Numbered from the stretch's first letter, positions 22,355-33,404 are shown. The stretch: DNA of 64,000 nucleotides from Chlorops oryzae (GCA_020466095.1 CM035807.1:97578481-97642480), one strand, 5' to 3'. The notes: generated by a model from the sequence alone, not told the origin. Program-made: numbers and translations.

Positions 22355-23059
22355 AGCGAACCCGACACGGTACTGAATTCAGTACTGAACACTATATGTG
22401 TATTAGTGAAATAGATGTGTATGCGTCTCACTTACAACGAGGGAAGCGATTCAGTACGCAAAATCCAAATCGTTTTGATTTTGCGTACTGAATGGCTGAA
22501 TTCAGTAACGCGTATGCGCGACATACTGAATTCAGTAACTGAATTCATTTGAGAGAAAATTTTACGGCGAGACGACGTGATGGCGGACAACGATGATAAA
22601 TGCTATCTCTGCAAGTGCACCAAACAAATCCTACCATTATGTACAGCGCCCGGTTGATAATGATGAAACGGATTTATCTGAATACTTCGCTTCTTTTAAA
22701 AATAACTGAGCCAAACTTATTTTACGTATATAGTTCTTAAATTATTTTTTTAGTTTATTGAAAACTTAAATTAATTTTTTTTTTTTTTTCTTAAAAACCT
22801 ATGAAGACTGTTTTATTTTTTTTATTTTTTTAAAAAGAAATAAAGACTGAGTCTTTTTTGTTTTTCGTTTTCCTTTTTTTTTAATGCCACTACAACAGCC
22901 GCCAAAATTATTTTGTCCGCGTTTGACATCGTCGTCTGCACTCGTTGAAAACAAGCGACAAATAATGAAGTATACTAAATTCAGTAACGTGTCGACGCAA
23001 ACATACTGAACACGTACGTATGAATTCAGTAGGCTATTCAGTACCATGTCGGGTTCGCT
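22355..23059. mobile_element. PIF/Harbinger-type deletion derivative, 705 bp
   Basis: The ends AGCGAACCCGACACGGTACT and, inverted, AGCGAACCCGACATGGTACT are flanked by the 3-bp duplication TAA (22352-22354 and 23060-23062), as in PIF/Harbinger. The interior keeps two short frames pointing inward. On the plus strand 22580-22657 encodes MADNDDKCYLCKCTKQ... On the minus strand, from ATG 22929, it encodes MSNADKIILAAVVVALKKK... before a stop near 22824. The second resembles the hydrophobic-then-basic start of Harbinger transposases (inference). Autonomous Harbinger elements carry a transposase and a Myb-like gene, so these may be the two gene starts left after an internal deletion. Confidence 0.8.
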
Positions 23060-23062
23060 TAA

Positions 23063-23799
23063 CGCTTTTTCGTTGCGTTCATTTATGTTTTCATACTAGC
23101 TTTTCCTTCAATTTTTAACATCAAAATGATCATTTTTCACTTAGGTACTCACCAAAAGTATTTTTCTCTCGCTCTTTTTTTGCCTGCCGAGTAACATATC
23201 TTTCTATCTGGCACGAAACGTCCCGCGCAATATCTATGAGAGTGACATATATGGTTATATGTGTTTCAAGTGGAACGTTACATCATGCGGTGCCAAGTAA
23301 TCTAAATTGCGAATGGATAGTGATGTCTCGAACGGTTCCAGTGAGACGGTGCATTTTGCGGTACCGAGCAGTGATGTCAGCTCTTCAAAAATTTCCCCCT
23401 CAACTTACATTCGATGTTGCGCGGTCGAAAGCTGCCAACTTTGAAAAGAAATTAAAAACTAAACGGCTAAAACACAATACTCAAATTTAAAGAAGCTCGA
23501 AGCTATCAATATTTACCCATATCACAACTAGCTGAAGAATAAAGTCAATCTAGTGAGAAGCAAAACCGCTTGAGAGCTCCTACTTCCAAGTGCTCTTCAT
23601 TGCATTGCGAAACTTTAAAGCACATTTGTTTTGATTTAGAGGATAGCCTGGAACATAGCAAATAAGTTGCTCCATTTGAATGTCCATTTGAATTACAATT
23701 CTCCAAATATATATATACAAAAAGTTTATTTAATAGAAATCCAGCTTTCGTTTATTATGCTTTAAAAACTTCTTATATGAAACTAACAGCTACATCGCC
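23063..23799. other. Spacer downstream of RpS21 with minus-strand poly(A) signal
   Basis: Contains AATAAA on the minus strand at about 23725-23730, ~70 bases after the RpS21 stop. CAGTGATGTCAGC near 23370 resembles an unpaired hAT end. No other gene seen. Confidence 0.45.
23725..23730 (-). terminator. Poly(A) signal of RpS21
   Basis: AATAAA on the minus strand about 70 bases after the RpS21 stop codon. Confidence 0.6.
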
Positions 23800-24170
23800 T
23801 CAGAAGCTCCTGCAAAACAAAAACAACGGTTTCTAATTAGAACGAACCGTTAAGGCTTGAAGAAGCACTTACTTGGCAATAAGACCGTCTTTCTTGGCCA
23901 ATCGCATGATGCAGTCGTCGGATTCACCCATTCGGCGGATTTCTCCGCAAATGGCATAGGTTTTGCTGCCCTCGGTCATGCAGCCTGTTTCTGGGTTAAC
24001 GTCCACAATGTTCAATTGTACGGAGGCGTGGTCCTTAGCATGGATGATTCTGTTCGACGCAGAACTTAACGGAACAGTTCGTGAGGAAGAAGAAGAGCAA
24101 TAACACGTGCGTTTACTTACCATTTCCTCGGGCAGTACAAGTCAACTGATTCACCGGCTTCGTTCTCCAT
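23800..24170 (-). CDS. RpS21: 40S ribosomal protein S21 (eS21), complete
   Basis: Three coding exons join in frame: 24170-24121, 24064-23873 and 23809-23800, giving 83 residues, the family's usual length. The start [16 protein letters not shown], then [37 protein letters not shown] and the end [16 protein letters not shown] identify eS21, a small-subunit ribosomal protein in the cytoplasm. The intron after codon 16 is phase 2. The last coding exon adds only ten bases (the end of Lys, then Ser-Phe-stop) after TTTTGCAG. A further intron interrupts the 5' untranslated region: an acceptor TTTTCCTTCACAG lies 11 bases before the ATG and a GTAAGG donor near 24244. The exon beyond has a pyrimidine-rich CTCTTTTTCCC near its likely start (~24285-24300), in keeping with the TOP-type promoters of ribosomal protein genes. 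Confidence 0.96.
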
Positions 24171-24244
24171 TTTGTGATGAGCTGTGAAGGAAAATATATT
24201 CGTTTTCGTTGAAGAACAACTTAAATTGCATTTAATATCCTTAC

Positions 24245-24320
24245 TTTTTCGATTTATTCAGAACCGACACAACTTGCTGCAATGGGAAAAAGAGTAGAAA
24301 GGGACAGGGCTGTTAAACGC
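24245..24320 (-). promoter_or_regulatory. Probable RpS21 5' untranslated exon and TOP-like start region
   Basis: On the minus strand, CCCTTTCTACTCTTTTTCCC precedes GTTGTGTCGGTTCTG and a GTAAGG donor. A polypyrimidine transcription start is usual for ribosomal protein genes. The exact start base cannot be read from sequence. Confidence 0.45.
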
Positions 24321-26410
24321 CAGCCCGATTTCAATGCAGCACTATGTGGCTCCTAATGTTACTTTCGATTTCATTATCGATTGCTAAAAGTCAATTACTG
24401 CCATGATCAAATGACGTTTAAATGGATTAATTCTGTGTGCGATCTTCAGATAGAATGTGAAAGGTGAATTTTTGGGCCTAAATTCATCGATCGCGAGCGT
24501 CTCGAGTTTTAATCAGGAGCCATTGGGAGCCGCCGTCAAACCATTAGGAGCCCGCTATAAGTGCAAGTAAAGCCTATATTATAATCTGACTTTCCCTTAT
24601 ATCTGCCTAAAAATATGCAGAAAAAACAGCTCAATTATTGATAGTTTAAAAATATTAACACTTGTTGCCTTTTTTTTTTAGACATAATCGTATTTAAGTG
24701 CAAAGCAATCGAAACACCAAAATATATAACTTGATTAATTTTTTTGTTGAGATTTTTGGTAATAAAATAATGTAAATTCTGTCGCTAATTGCGATGTGTT
24801 AAAATGAATTTGTTAATCGAAGCAAAGCGGTAAAATCAAACTGCGAATACTCAAAACGTTACATCAGCTTTGAAATTTTTTTGTTATTCGAATTTAATCG
24901 ATACCGAACATTTGAGTTCAGTTGTCCAAAATCAAGCAAGTCGTTCGTACGTCTTTTTGTTGTTTTTTTTTTTTTGCCTCAGTCGCGTGAAAGTGTTTTT
25001 AAAATAGTCAACAGCAAACAAATGTGAGCACAGCATCGGAATATAAATTTCCATAAATGAGATCACTTAATCCATTTGCGTATGTAAATTATCTAAAAAA
25101 AAAAAGCAAAGTCAACAAAAGGTTTCCCTGACATAAAAATCGTTAAAAGCCGATTACTGCCAACAGAGTTTGTTCTTCTTGAGTGTTTTTTTTTTTTTTT
25201 CAATTCGCAGTCATCTTAAAATTGAGCCTTAAGAACATAAATCTCGCTTGCCTTGAAAGTGACGATACCACAATATTGCATTTATTTTTTCCTCCAAATT
25301 GGCGTGCAGCCAAAATTCGCGTGTCTATAAAGAAAAATAAATTTAAAAAAAATTATAAACAGATTGGATTTTGTGGAATTGTTTGCCTCAAAACATGAAA
25401 AACAAATATCCCGTTTGCGTCCGTCTCGACCGCTTTTAGATCGTGGAATCGGAATGGAATTAGACATTTAAAAATAGAACTGTGCCCTGATTACTTGCAA
25501 AAAAAAAAAATAAAAAAAAACACGAATTAAAAAAGACAAAGTGAAAGATAAAACGTTTCTAAAAATGGCAAAAAGTTCGGTGTGAACTAACGATTCATTC
25601 ATCGATCATCAATCATCCATATGACAACTTTCTAAATTGGCGGCCATTCTGCCGATCGGCCAAAAAGCTCTAATCTATTTTTTAATTAAGGGCTTTGATT
25701 AGCTAATGATCGATTAATGGTTTCAATTACAGTTGAGATTAGCTATACTCATGTCCAAGAGAGCGACACAATCCATCATATTAAATTAGACAAGGACTGC
25801 CAATGAGAGTAGAGCTGAAAATTTCGATAAAAAGTTGGGTAAAGTCCAATCGAAAGTTGGGTAAAGTCCAATCGAAAGAAAAGAACGGATGATATGGTGA
25901 CCGAATTATACAGACTTTTGGGACGTAGCTCCATGATCTTATAGCAAGCAAGTTATTATAGAAACTTAATGGAAATCAAAGCAGGGTCTAGGAACAAACC
26001 AATGTTATTGATGTGGTTTAAGGGGAAGGAAATTGGTCTTAAAGATTTGAAACGGTCCTACTACGATAAAAGATTTTGACATTTGTGCTTATCATAGCTA
26101 TAAGATATCACTACAGTTCTTTTTTCCATTTCAAAAGCTAAACTTTGCTATAAAAAGTAAAATAAAATATTCAGCGGATTGTGAGATATAGCCCCACCTA
26201 AGTGCGCAACTTAATTATCGGCCACACTTTTCAAGATCGATTTAAAATTGTCATCTCTATAAACTACGAAACCTAGTTATAGAGATTTGCTGTATGTATC
26301 AAGCACTTTCAGGAACTGCAGTCAAAATTTTGTTTACATTTAACGCGTTGCATCGTGTTAGCATGGAGCAAAAACTCCTTATCGCATCTAGTTAACACTT
26401 CTATGGTGCA
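24321..26410. other. Intergenic DNA between RpS21 and ANKRD29
   Basis: Divergent spacer without recognisable coding exons. Holds a 22-bp tandem duplication (AAAGTTGGGTAAAGTCCAAT..., two copies at ~25834-25878) and poly(T)/poly(A) tracts. Confidence 0.4.
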
Positions 26411-26414
26411 AATA

Positions 26415-26522
26415 CAGGGTGAATCTAGAGAAATAAAGATTTCATATTTATTTATTTGATTAGTAAAATGATTGCATATTTTTCAAGCCTTTCAGTTAAC
26501 CTAGCAGCAGTGAATCACCCTG
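26415..26522. mobile_element. mariner-like miniature element, 108 bp
   Basis: CAGGGTGAATC at the left and GATTCACCCTG (reading GAATCACCCTG) at the right lie between TA dinucleotides (26413-26414 and 26523-26524). The CAGGGTG start and TA target are typical of insect mariner-related elements. Noncoding. Confidence 0.65.
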
Positions 26523-26561
26523 TATTAAACATAACTTCCTGCACTTTTGAATTCTTTTGTA

Positions 26562-26816
26562 TATATCGCACACTAATCACTAAATCGGCACAACTCAAAA
26601 TTTTGCATTTCTCGGGCAAACAGCAAATAACTCTCGACGCCTGTAAAAACAATTTTTTTTCTAAATTTATATTATTCTTAATTAACTGGAGAATCAATAA
26701 ATATCAATGTTAAATTTCATAGTGTTCGTTTTCCTGCAGTAAAGTGTTGACGAACATGAAAAAATTGATTGAAAAAATTTTGAATTGTGCCGGTTTAGTG
26801 ATTAGTGTGCGATATG
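26562..26816. repeat. Inverted repeat with ~44-bp arms
   Basis: The left arm (26562-26605) contains ATCGCACACTAATCACTAAA then TCGGCACAACTCAAAATTTT. The right arm (26775-26816) is its complement with two or three substitutions. Probably a miniature element; no target duplication was identified. Confidence 0.6.
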
Positions 26817-26889
26817 TTATTTCATTGAAGTCTAAAGTTACTTCACGTATGTATGCACACGTGTGTATGTATGTACATATTTCAGTAAA

Positions 26890-27984
26890 CATTTGAGACT
26901 CGGTATCTCACGTTAGACAAGATAAAAGTGCCCGCTTCGATTATTTCGACTAGGCACAGTGAACTACTTTTAAAGTCGCCTACAGTTACGTGCATTCGAA
27001 GCAAAGTTCAAATCGATTGCCATTGGAGCGATTGGAGCTTTTTGGTGAAGCAGGTGAAAGCGTTTACAAAGGCATCATAGTCAGCGAAGGCCGAACTGGC
27101 CACGTAGATTGTACACTGTAAATATTGTGCATATAGAACACCTATAAGAAGTCGTTAGTCAGTCGGCTTATGCCTTTCTTTTATAGCCATCCGGGTTGGG
27201 AAAATGGTTCGCGGTCGAAGTCGCTTTGTCATGTGCGTCGACAGAACAAAGCAAAGTACTTACTTTTGTTTAAGAGATTGCCTACAAGCATTGCCGGCAC
27301 TCCCCCAACGGCCCCTCCTAATGTACGAAGCAACTTCTTTGTTCTTGTTCTTAAGAAGCATCTTGACTTGAATGCTCCCTCTCCCTCGCTCGCTCGAACG
27401 CTCTCTCTCCCACTGTCTCTTTCATTCTTTTTTTTTTCTTTTGTGTTTCGATGCAATTGCACGGAATAGTTTCAATTTCTTTGCAGCACTAGGAGCAGTC
27501 GAAGAGCCTGTGCTCTAGATCTTTTTGTTCTTCATAGTTCTTTCAAAGCCTCTTCATTGTTTCACGCTTAAATGGAAAACCTGTTGTTGTGATATAATAA
27601 TCGAGCGTTTCTTCTTCTGTCTATCCATCTGTCTGTATGTCTAGCTGTCCGCTCGTTTGTTCATTCGTTGACTTAGTCGCTTGTCTTTTTGCCCATCTGA
27701 CCCCCTCTTCATTTTTATTGTTTATCTTTTGCAGTTGCCGATGACGTTCGGAGTTGAATCGATATGCACGCAAAGTTCGTTAATGATGCAGCAACATTTA
27801 ACCCATTTGTGATAAAAAAAAATGAGCTTCTAAAGTTATTCATTTGTTAGATTTATAAAAAAAAAAAATATACGTAAATGTTTTATTAAAAGCGGTCAAA
27901 AGTGTTTATGCATTGGACTCGTATTTCTCCATTCGACGATTCTTGTGGTGAATTAATCACAATTTCGGATTATCGGATAATGAA
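26890..27984 (+). promoter_or_regulatory. Likely promoter and 5' untranslated region of ANKRD29
   Basis: More balanced base composition than the surrounding spacer between ~26930 and ~27780, including a CT-rich stretch (~27370-27440) with CTCTCTC/CGCTCG motifs. The start codon lies at 27985. Neither a TATA box nor a unique initiator can be chosen from sequence. Confidence 0.35.
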
Positions 27985-30900
27985 ATGTCGTTGAAGGTAA
28001 GCATAAAATAATAATACTTTTTTCTCAATGCAAAGTCTGATTAATTATTGTTAAATATATGAGAAATCCAGGTCAATAAGGCGCTTAGCTCTTCATTCTC
28101 ATAGTTTTCAACCCAGTTTAAACGCTGTGGTGTAAAAAATTTCGAACTCAGTTTAATAGTCTTCATGCAACTTTCGTCCGGGTTTTCGAAATTCGAAATT
28201 TTAGTGATTCAAATACAATGATGCTTGCCGTGGCACTCTTCCAGGATCTTGATAAATTTTTAAATGTCACTTCAGATCCATTGCCCCCGAAAACTGTGCA
28301 GAATAAACAAATTGAAACCCCGGGTCTGAGACTTTTATTGTGGGTCTGAATTTTTAATCACAAGGCCAAAGAAAACAATTTCTTCACACCCGGGGATCTG
28401 AGATGGCTTACTTAATGTTTTTTGGTCTGAATGTTTGAGGTACTATCAACTTTCTTCACACCCGGGGATCTGAGATGGCTTACTGTGTACATGTGTTTTT
28501 TTTGGGTCGCTGAATACGAGTTTGAGGTTCAACTGGCTTCATCGTGTCCAGATTTAGTCATAATCTCACAAAATCATAATCGAGCGGCGGTTTAAAGCCT
28601 ATTTTTGTGATCATCGTGACACGAACCTCGAATTTCGAATCAGCGACCCCAAAAACATGTGCGCCGTAAGCCAATTGAGACCCCCAGGACTAAAACACAC
28701 TTTGTTTTTGTGGGGCTGTGTTACTGTTCATATAAAAGTGTTATAGAATTTTAACAAATTTTAATAGAGCTTTAACATATATAGTGGAGGGATTCTAAAA
28801 AAAAATAATTAAAAAATAATGAAAAAAGGCTTATAAAAGAGTCCCAATAAAAGGAGAAGCTTACGGAATTTCAAAGAATTTCTTATTAAACAAAGCTGCT
28901 TACAACAGATTCCCTCTTCTTTAAAATACAATAATTTTTGAGCTTATGGCTTCCGCTGTCGAAATAGCGGCACAAACAACGACCAGAATAGATCTACGAG
29001 TACATATTATCCCATTAGGCTTTTTTTTCCAGCAACACTTTAAATTGAAATGTACTCTTTATTTTGACTAGCAACTGCCACAGAATTCCCCTATTAATCG
29101 AAATAAATGATCTTATCAATTCACAGTGTTCATTTATTTTACTCGTACTCCTGAACAATCACAGAAAAAGCCCGACAGCTTGAATAGCACACAAACAATC
29201 CCAGCAATCTCACCCTTGTTGTCGTAGGTCCACATCTGTTTGGGGCCGATTTTAATGTCCCATTTCATATTAAAATGGACAAGCTGAGCGCAGACGCTCA
29301 TTCTATGCCATAAATTGTTCTATTCAACGATATCGAAGAGCAATGTGGGTTGGGCTCGAAAGGACGACCCTGCAGGAAATGACAACAGTGAATCTATACT
29401 CCTTCACTACTGACCGCATCGACAGTACTACTGACCAGCTATACCCACCGCAATGCTTTCCACTATAGACATTTAACATTGAGTTGTCATTGAATGTCTA
29501 CATGTAGACCAAAGAACTAATGACGAGCTATTGACGTCGGTAGCTATTATGTAGACAAAAGCAGTACCGATGCATAGACAAAGTCACAATGAATTACTAG
29601 TTCTATTAATAGTTTCCGCTTACGAAAGAAAAGCTTGCATTTAAGCTCAATTATGCCTCACATTTAATATGAAGACACCTTGTCGACATGGTCAGTAGAG
29701 ATAAACTATACCTTTCGACAAAATAACTTTTCTAGTGCTACCGCTTGGAAAAGCTGTTGACTTTTGAACTAGTTCACTTGTCTATACTGACGACAGTATA
29801 GACATGGGGTCATATGGCGACAAGATTCCTGCAGGGGAACGAACGAGCGAACGAACACAGCAAACATATGTATGTATGTATTGTATGAATTGTTCTACAT
29901 TTTGGAGTCGCCACTTTGCATGTTTCGCCATGATTGTTCTCAGCTTTAAATATGCCATTAACTCTAATTTCGGGGTTACCATCGGTCAATTATGCGCGAA
30001 AGCTCGCTTTCATATTAACTACTGAACGAAAAACAATACCCTCAGTGAAAGCATTCGAAGCATGTTGACAAGGAGGGACATGAAGCATAATGGTCACTGA
30101 CATGGCAACCTAAAAATTCCATTGCATTTTTGTTGAAATGTGAACGTGATATGAAGACAGTATTGTTCGTACAGGGTTGCCAAAGCAGATTTTTGTTATG
30201 GTCATCACTGCGTTTTCAAAGGGGCCTCTCTCAAGAAGACGGTGCCCGTTGAAACCCCTTGCTCCACTACTATCGAAAGGACATTTCAGGATTAATACCG
30301 CCTTTTATTTTATTTTATTTTATCCATATCGGTTTTCTTTTATTCTATTGTGGGCATCCCATTCACTCAGGCCGCTATTGATTCTTTTTTTTTTCAAGTT
30401 TTAAAATCTTATATGAAACTTTTATTATTTTTTTCGATCTCTTTTCGCAGAAGGAAACTCCATCGGACGTTTTATTGCACATAGCCGCATTGAGTGGGGA
30501 CTTGAAAAATTTGAACCGAGTGCTCGACAGTGGGAAGGTTCATGTCGATTGCAAAGACGAGGTAAATAAAACAGCATAGGTTTCTTTTTTACTTTCTTTG
30601 CTTTCCGTACTGTTCGTATTTTCGGAGCGTTCGGGAGAATTTGGCGCGCAGAAATTTTGAAAAATGCAAATCACGTTCGCCTCACTCTGGAGCCGTCGGA
30701 TTTTCTGTTTTCAAACTTGGCTTGCGAAATGAAGTGCTAAAGTGGGAAGCATGCGATTCGCATGTGGCTTCTAATATACACTTTATACTGACGTATGTTT
30801 GTATGTACATACATATGCTTACATGCAGACTTGTTCGAATGAAGCGTGCTTCGACGCTTCGCAGTTTGTTTTTTTATTTTTATTGCATTACGTTGCACTT

Positions 30901-32963
30901 TCGTACGTAATAAAAATCGCTGACATTGCTGTTAAAAAAAAGGCGAATATGAAATTTTTTTGATTGAATAACTTAATTGCGTTACCGTTATTAATATATT
31001 TTGATCTGAACTTATTTGAATGAATTATTGACTGAAAGTATTTTAAATAATTTCTTTCGAAAACAGGATGGGACCACACCGTTGATCCTTTCAGCTGCTG
31101 GTGGCCACACTGCATGTGTTTTAACGTAAGTCTATGTTTCCCCACTTATTCAACATAAGTATTATGCATTAATGGGTTAATCATACTATTTATTGCGAAA
31201 ACGTTTTTCCCAAATTATTTAATATATTAGATTAAGGGTAACAAAACCTTGATCCTTTCGCATGCTGTGGCTCTACATATACTACGCAGTAAGGGTTATA
31301 AACCGTATATTACTGCGAAAATTTTCCTCCACTTATTTAATATATTAGTATGCATCTAATGGGTTAATCATACTATTTATTGCGAAAACGTTTTTCCCAA
31401 ATTATTTAATATATTATGCATTAAAGGGTTAACAAAACCATTTACTGCGAAAAAATTTTTCGCACTTATTTAATATATCACGCAGTAAAGGGTTAATAAA
31501 ACCATTTACTGCGAAAAATTTTCCTCCCACTTTTTTAATATATTAGGTATGCACTAAAGGGTTAACATAACTATTTGATGCGAAAAAGAATTTTTCAAAA
31601 TTATTTAACATATGCATTAAGGGGTTAATAAAACCATTTTCTGCGAAAAATTTTTTCTCACTGTGGTAATAGTTCATGCAGTAGAGGGTTAATAAAACCA
31701 TTTACTGCGAAAAAAAACTTTTTCCCACTTATTATATCATGCAGTAAAGGGTTAACATAACCATTTAATGCGAAAAAGATTTTTTCAAATTAATTTAACA
31801 TATGCATTAAAGGGTTAATAAAACCATTTACTGCGAAAAAATCGTTCATGCAGTAAAGGGTTAATAAAACCATTTACTGCGAAAAAAAATTTTTTTTGGC
31901 TAGGGTCCGCGGGTGCGCCATGCCCGTAACCGTCCGAGGACGGTCCCCTTGCGGGGAAATAATTGCCTGCAAAACTGTCAATTCGAGTTACGAATCCTGG
32001 AACGTATTTTAGCAATTCTATTTTGATTTTCTCCCACAGATTATTAGAACAAGGTGCCGATCCGAACTCAAGAAGAGCCACCGGCACGACTCCATTATTC
32101 TTTGCCTCCCAAGGCGGATATCTGGACATTGTAAAGGTATTAGTAAAGGCCGGTGCCAACGTTGACATTCCCTCAATGGTAAGCTTCAACTGACCTTAGT
32201 TTGAAATTGCATTCGACCTAGATCTTCAAAATTTCCAGGATGGTGGTACACCACTGTTCGTGGCATCACAAAGGGGCCATGTGAAAATTGTCAAGGAACT
32301 CTTAGACTGCGGCGCCAATATCAACGGCCACATGAAGGTGCGAAAGGTATCTACTGAAATTGATCATAATAATCAATTTGTTCACAGGATCGCGCGACGG
32401 CTGTATTCATTGCCGCCCAAAATGGACATCGTACGATACTGTCCATTCTACTTGCCGCCGGTGCACAGCCCGACACGAAACGCATAGACTTGGCGACTCC
32501 CCTCTGGATCGCAGCACAAATGGGCCACGATCATATATGCAAGGTGTTACTGCAGCACGGTGCCTATGTTGATGCAGTACGCTGTGATGGCGCTACGCCG
32601 CTTTTTAAGGCCGCACACAAAGGACATGCGGCCGTTGTAACGGAGCTTCTGAAATGCCGACCAAATCTAGGACTGCTGCCGGTTGGATATGAGATTGATG
32701 CTTATGAGATATTTGATTCAAATATTAAAAATGATATATGAATATCCTTTCAGAATGGAGAGACGGCTTTGCATGCAGCCGCCATGTTTGGACATTTGAC
32801 TGTATGTAAGCAATTGGTCGGCGCTGGCGTTGACGTGCACCAGAAGAATCAGGATGGCCTTACTGCGCTGCAAGTTGCACGCGAACAAGGCTACAACTCT
32901 ATATGCGATTACCTACAAGAACGTATGAAGGCTTCACTTACGCGGACCGCTGTCAAATCGTAG
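27985..32963 (+). CDS. ANKRD29: Ankyrin repeat domain-containing protein 29 orthologue, complete
   Basis: Seven coding exons join in frame: 27985-27996, 30451-30561, 31067-31125, 32040-32178, 32239-32337, 32388-32681 and 32754-32963, giving 307 residues (vertebrate ANKRD29 is about 300). It starts MSLKKETP, close to the vertebrate MSFKKETP. About eight ~33-residue ankyrin repeats follow, for example DGTTPLILSAAGGHTACVL, GTTPLFFASQGGYLDIVKVL, GGTPLFVASQRGHVKIVKEL, ATPLWIAAQMGHDHICKVLL and GETALHAAAMFGHLTVCKQL. The tail is short and basic (LTRTAVKS). No signal peptide, membrane segment or catalytic motif is present, so a soluble protein-binding scaffold is inferred; the true function is unknown. 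Introns 4 and 5 are only 60 and 50 bp. The donor at 32682 (CCG|GTTGGA) is weak. Intron 3 carries a satellite. AATAAA lies at 33405-33410. Confidence 0.95.
28379..28691. mobile_element. Fold-back element with duplicated end
   Basis: The arms 28460-28530 and 28621-28691 are inverted copies that include GAGATGGCTTAC, ACATGT, TTTTGGGTCGCTGA and GAGGTTC. A 34-bp segment beginning TTTCTTCACACCCGGGGATC is directly repeated at 28379-28412 and 28451-28484 (spacing 72), as if one end had been duplicated. It shares the GGGGTCGCTGATT module with the hAT element at 4666-5369. Confidence 0.7.
29367..29837. repeat. Hairpin-rich candidate element
   Basis: Bounded by CCCTGCAGGAA and TTCCTGCAGGG and rich in TGTCTATA/TATAGACA motifs. 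It includes a perfect hairpin at 29779-29804 (11-base arms TGTCTATACTG, loop ACGA). CCTGCAGG is itself palindromic, so the ends are weak evidence and the limits are tentative. Confidence 0.4.
30562..31066 (+). other. ANKRD29 intron 2
   Basis: 505-bp GT-AG intron (donor GTAAAT, acceptor GAAAACAG). No internal feature is supported; the frame at 30641-30910 is chance. Confidence 0.7.
31133..31889. repeat. Satellite in ANKRD29 intron 3, about 11 units of ~65 bp
   Basis: Units share GGGTTAATAAAACCATTTAC then TGCGAAAAA, a T-run and a spacer of about 20-30 bp. Between consecutive units the flanking octamers pair: TTTACTGC with GCAGTAAA, and TTTAATGC with GCATTAAA. Two spacer types roughly alternate (CCCACTTATTTAATATAT and CAAATTATTTAACATAT). 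The second unit is longer because it holds a fragment resembling exon 3. Confidence 0.85.
31896..31975. repeat. GC-rich block with two hairpins
   Basis: GGCTAGGGTCCGCGGGTGCG begins a GC-rich island directly after the satellite. It includes CCGTCCGAGGACGG (31930-31943) and CCCCTTGCGGGG (31946-31957), both able to form tight hairpins. Its origin is not recognised. Confidence 0.5.
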
Positions 32964-33404
32964 AATGACGCACAAATTTTCCCAATTTCAAATTCATCCG
33001 CAATTCCCGTCCTTTCAACGATTCACACAGCCACAAACACACATGCGATTTTTCGACAGACAGTGAATCGATCATATTTTTCTATATGAAAACCAATTTG
33101 AATTTGAATTAAGAATTTAGATAGACAAAATTTAAGACGCACATGATCACACAACATTGAAAGAATGAGCTCAGATATGAGTTACGGAAACCAGTGTCGG
33201 AATTTCTCAATCATGAAAACTCCATTGAAAGCTTTAATCGTTTTGCTCTCGTGTTAAAAATTTTTTTTTTTTTTTACCTATATATGTATATTAACTATTA
33301 ACTGTTTTGATCTAATTTATTATCTCAATAATATTTTTAATAATGGTGCAATATTATCCTTACAAATAATATTACTATGAGTAAATCAAAACAATTTTTG
33401 GCTA

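Larger units (their letters stand above)
27997..30450 (+). other. ANKRD29 intron 1
   Basis: 2.45-kb GTAAGC...CGCAG intron containing the fold-back element at 28379-28691 and a hairpin-rich stretch at 29367-29837. No additional exon was recognised. The frames at 29782-30404 have no splice-compatible coding signal. Confidence 0.7.

Noticed and set aside
21735..22376. Cys/Arg-rich overlapping frames
   Set aside because: Generated by the symmetrical GC-rich inverted-repeat element; no start context, splice sites or family motif.
31133..31889. Possible CRISPR-like array
   Set aside because: Units are imperfect, repeats and spacers vary together, and the host is a eukaryotic intron; it is a satellite.
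32338..32349. Alternative donor GTATCT nine bases downstream in ANKRD29 exon 5
   Set aside because: Would leave a 41-bp intron and add three residues that break the 33-residue ankyrin spacing.
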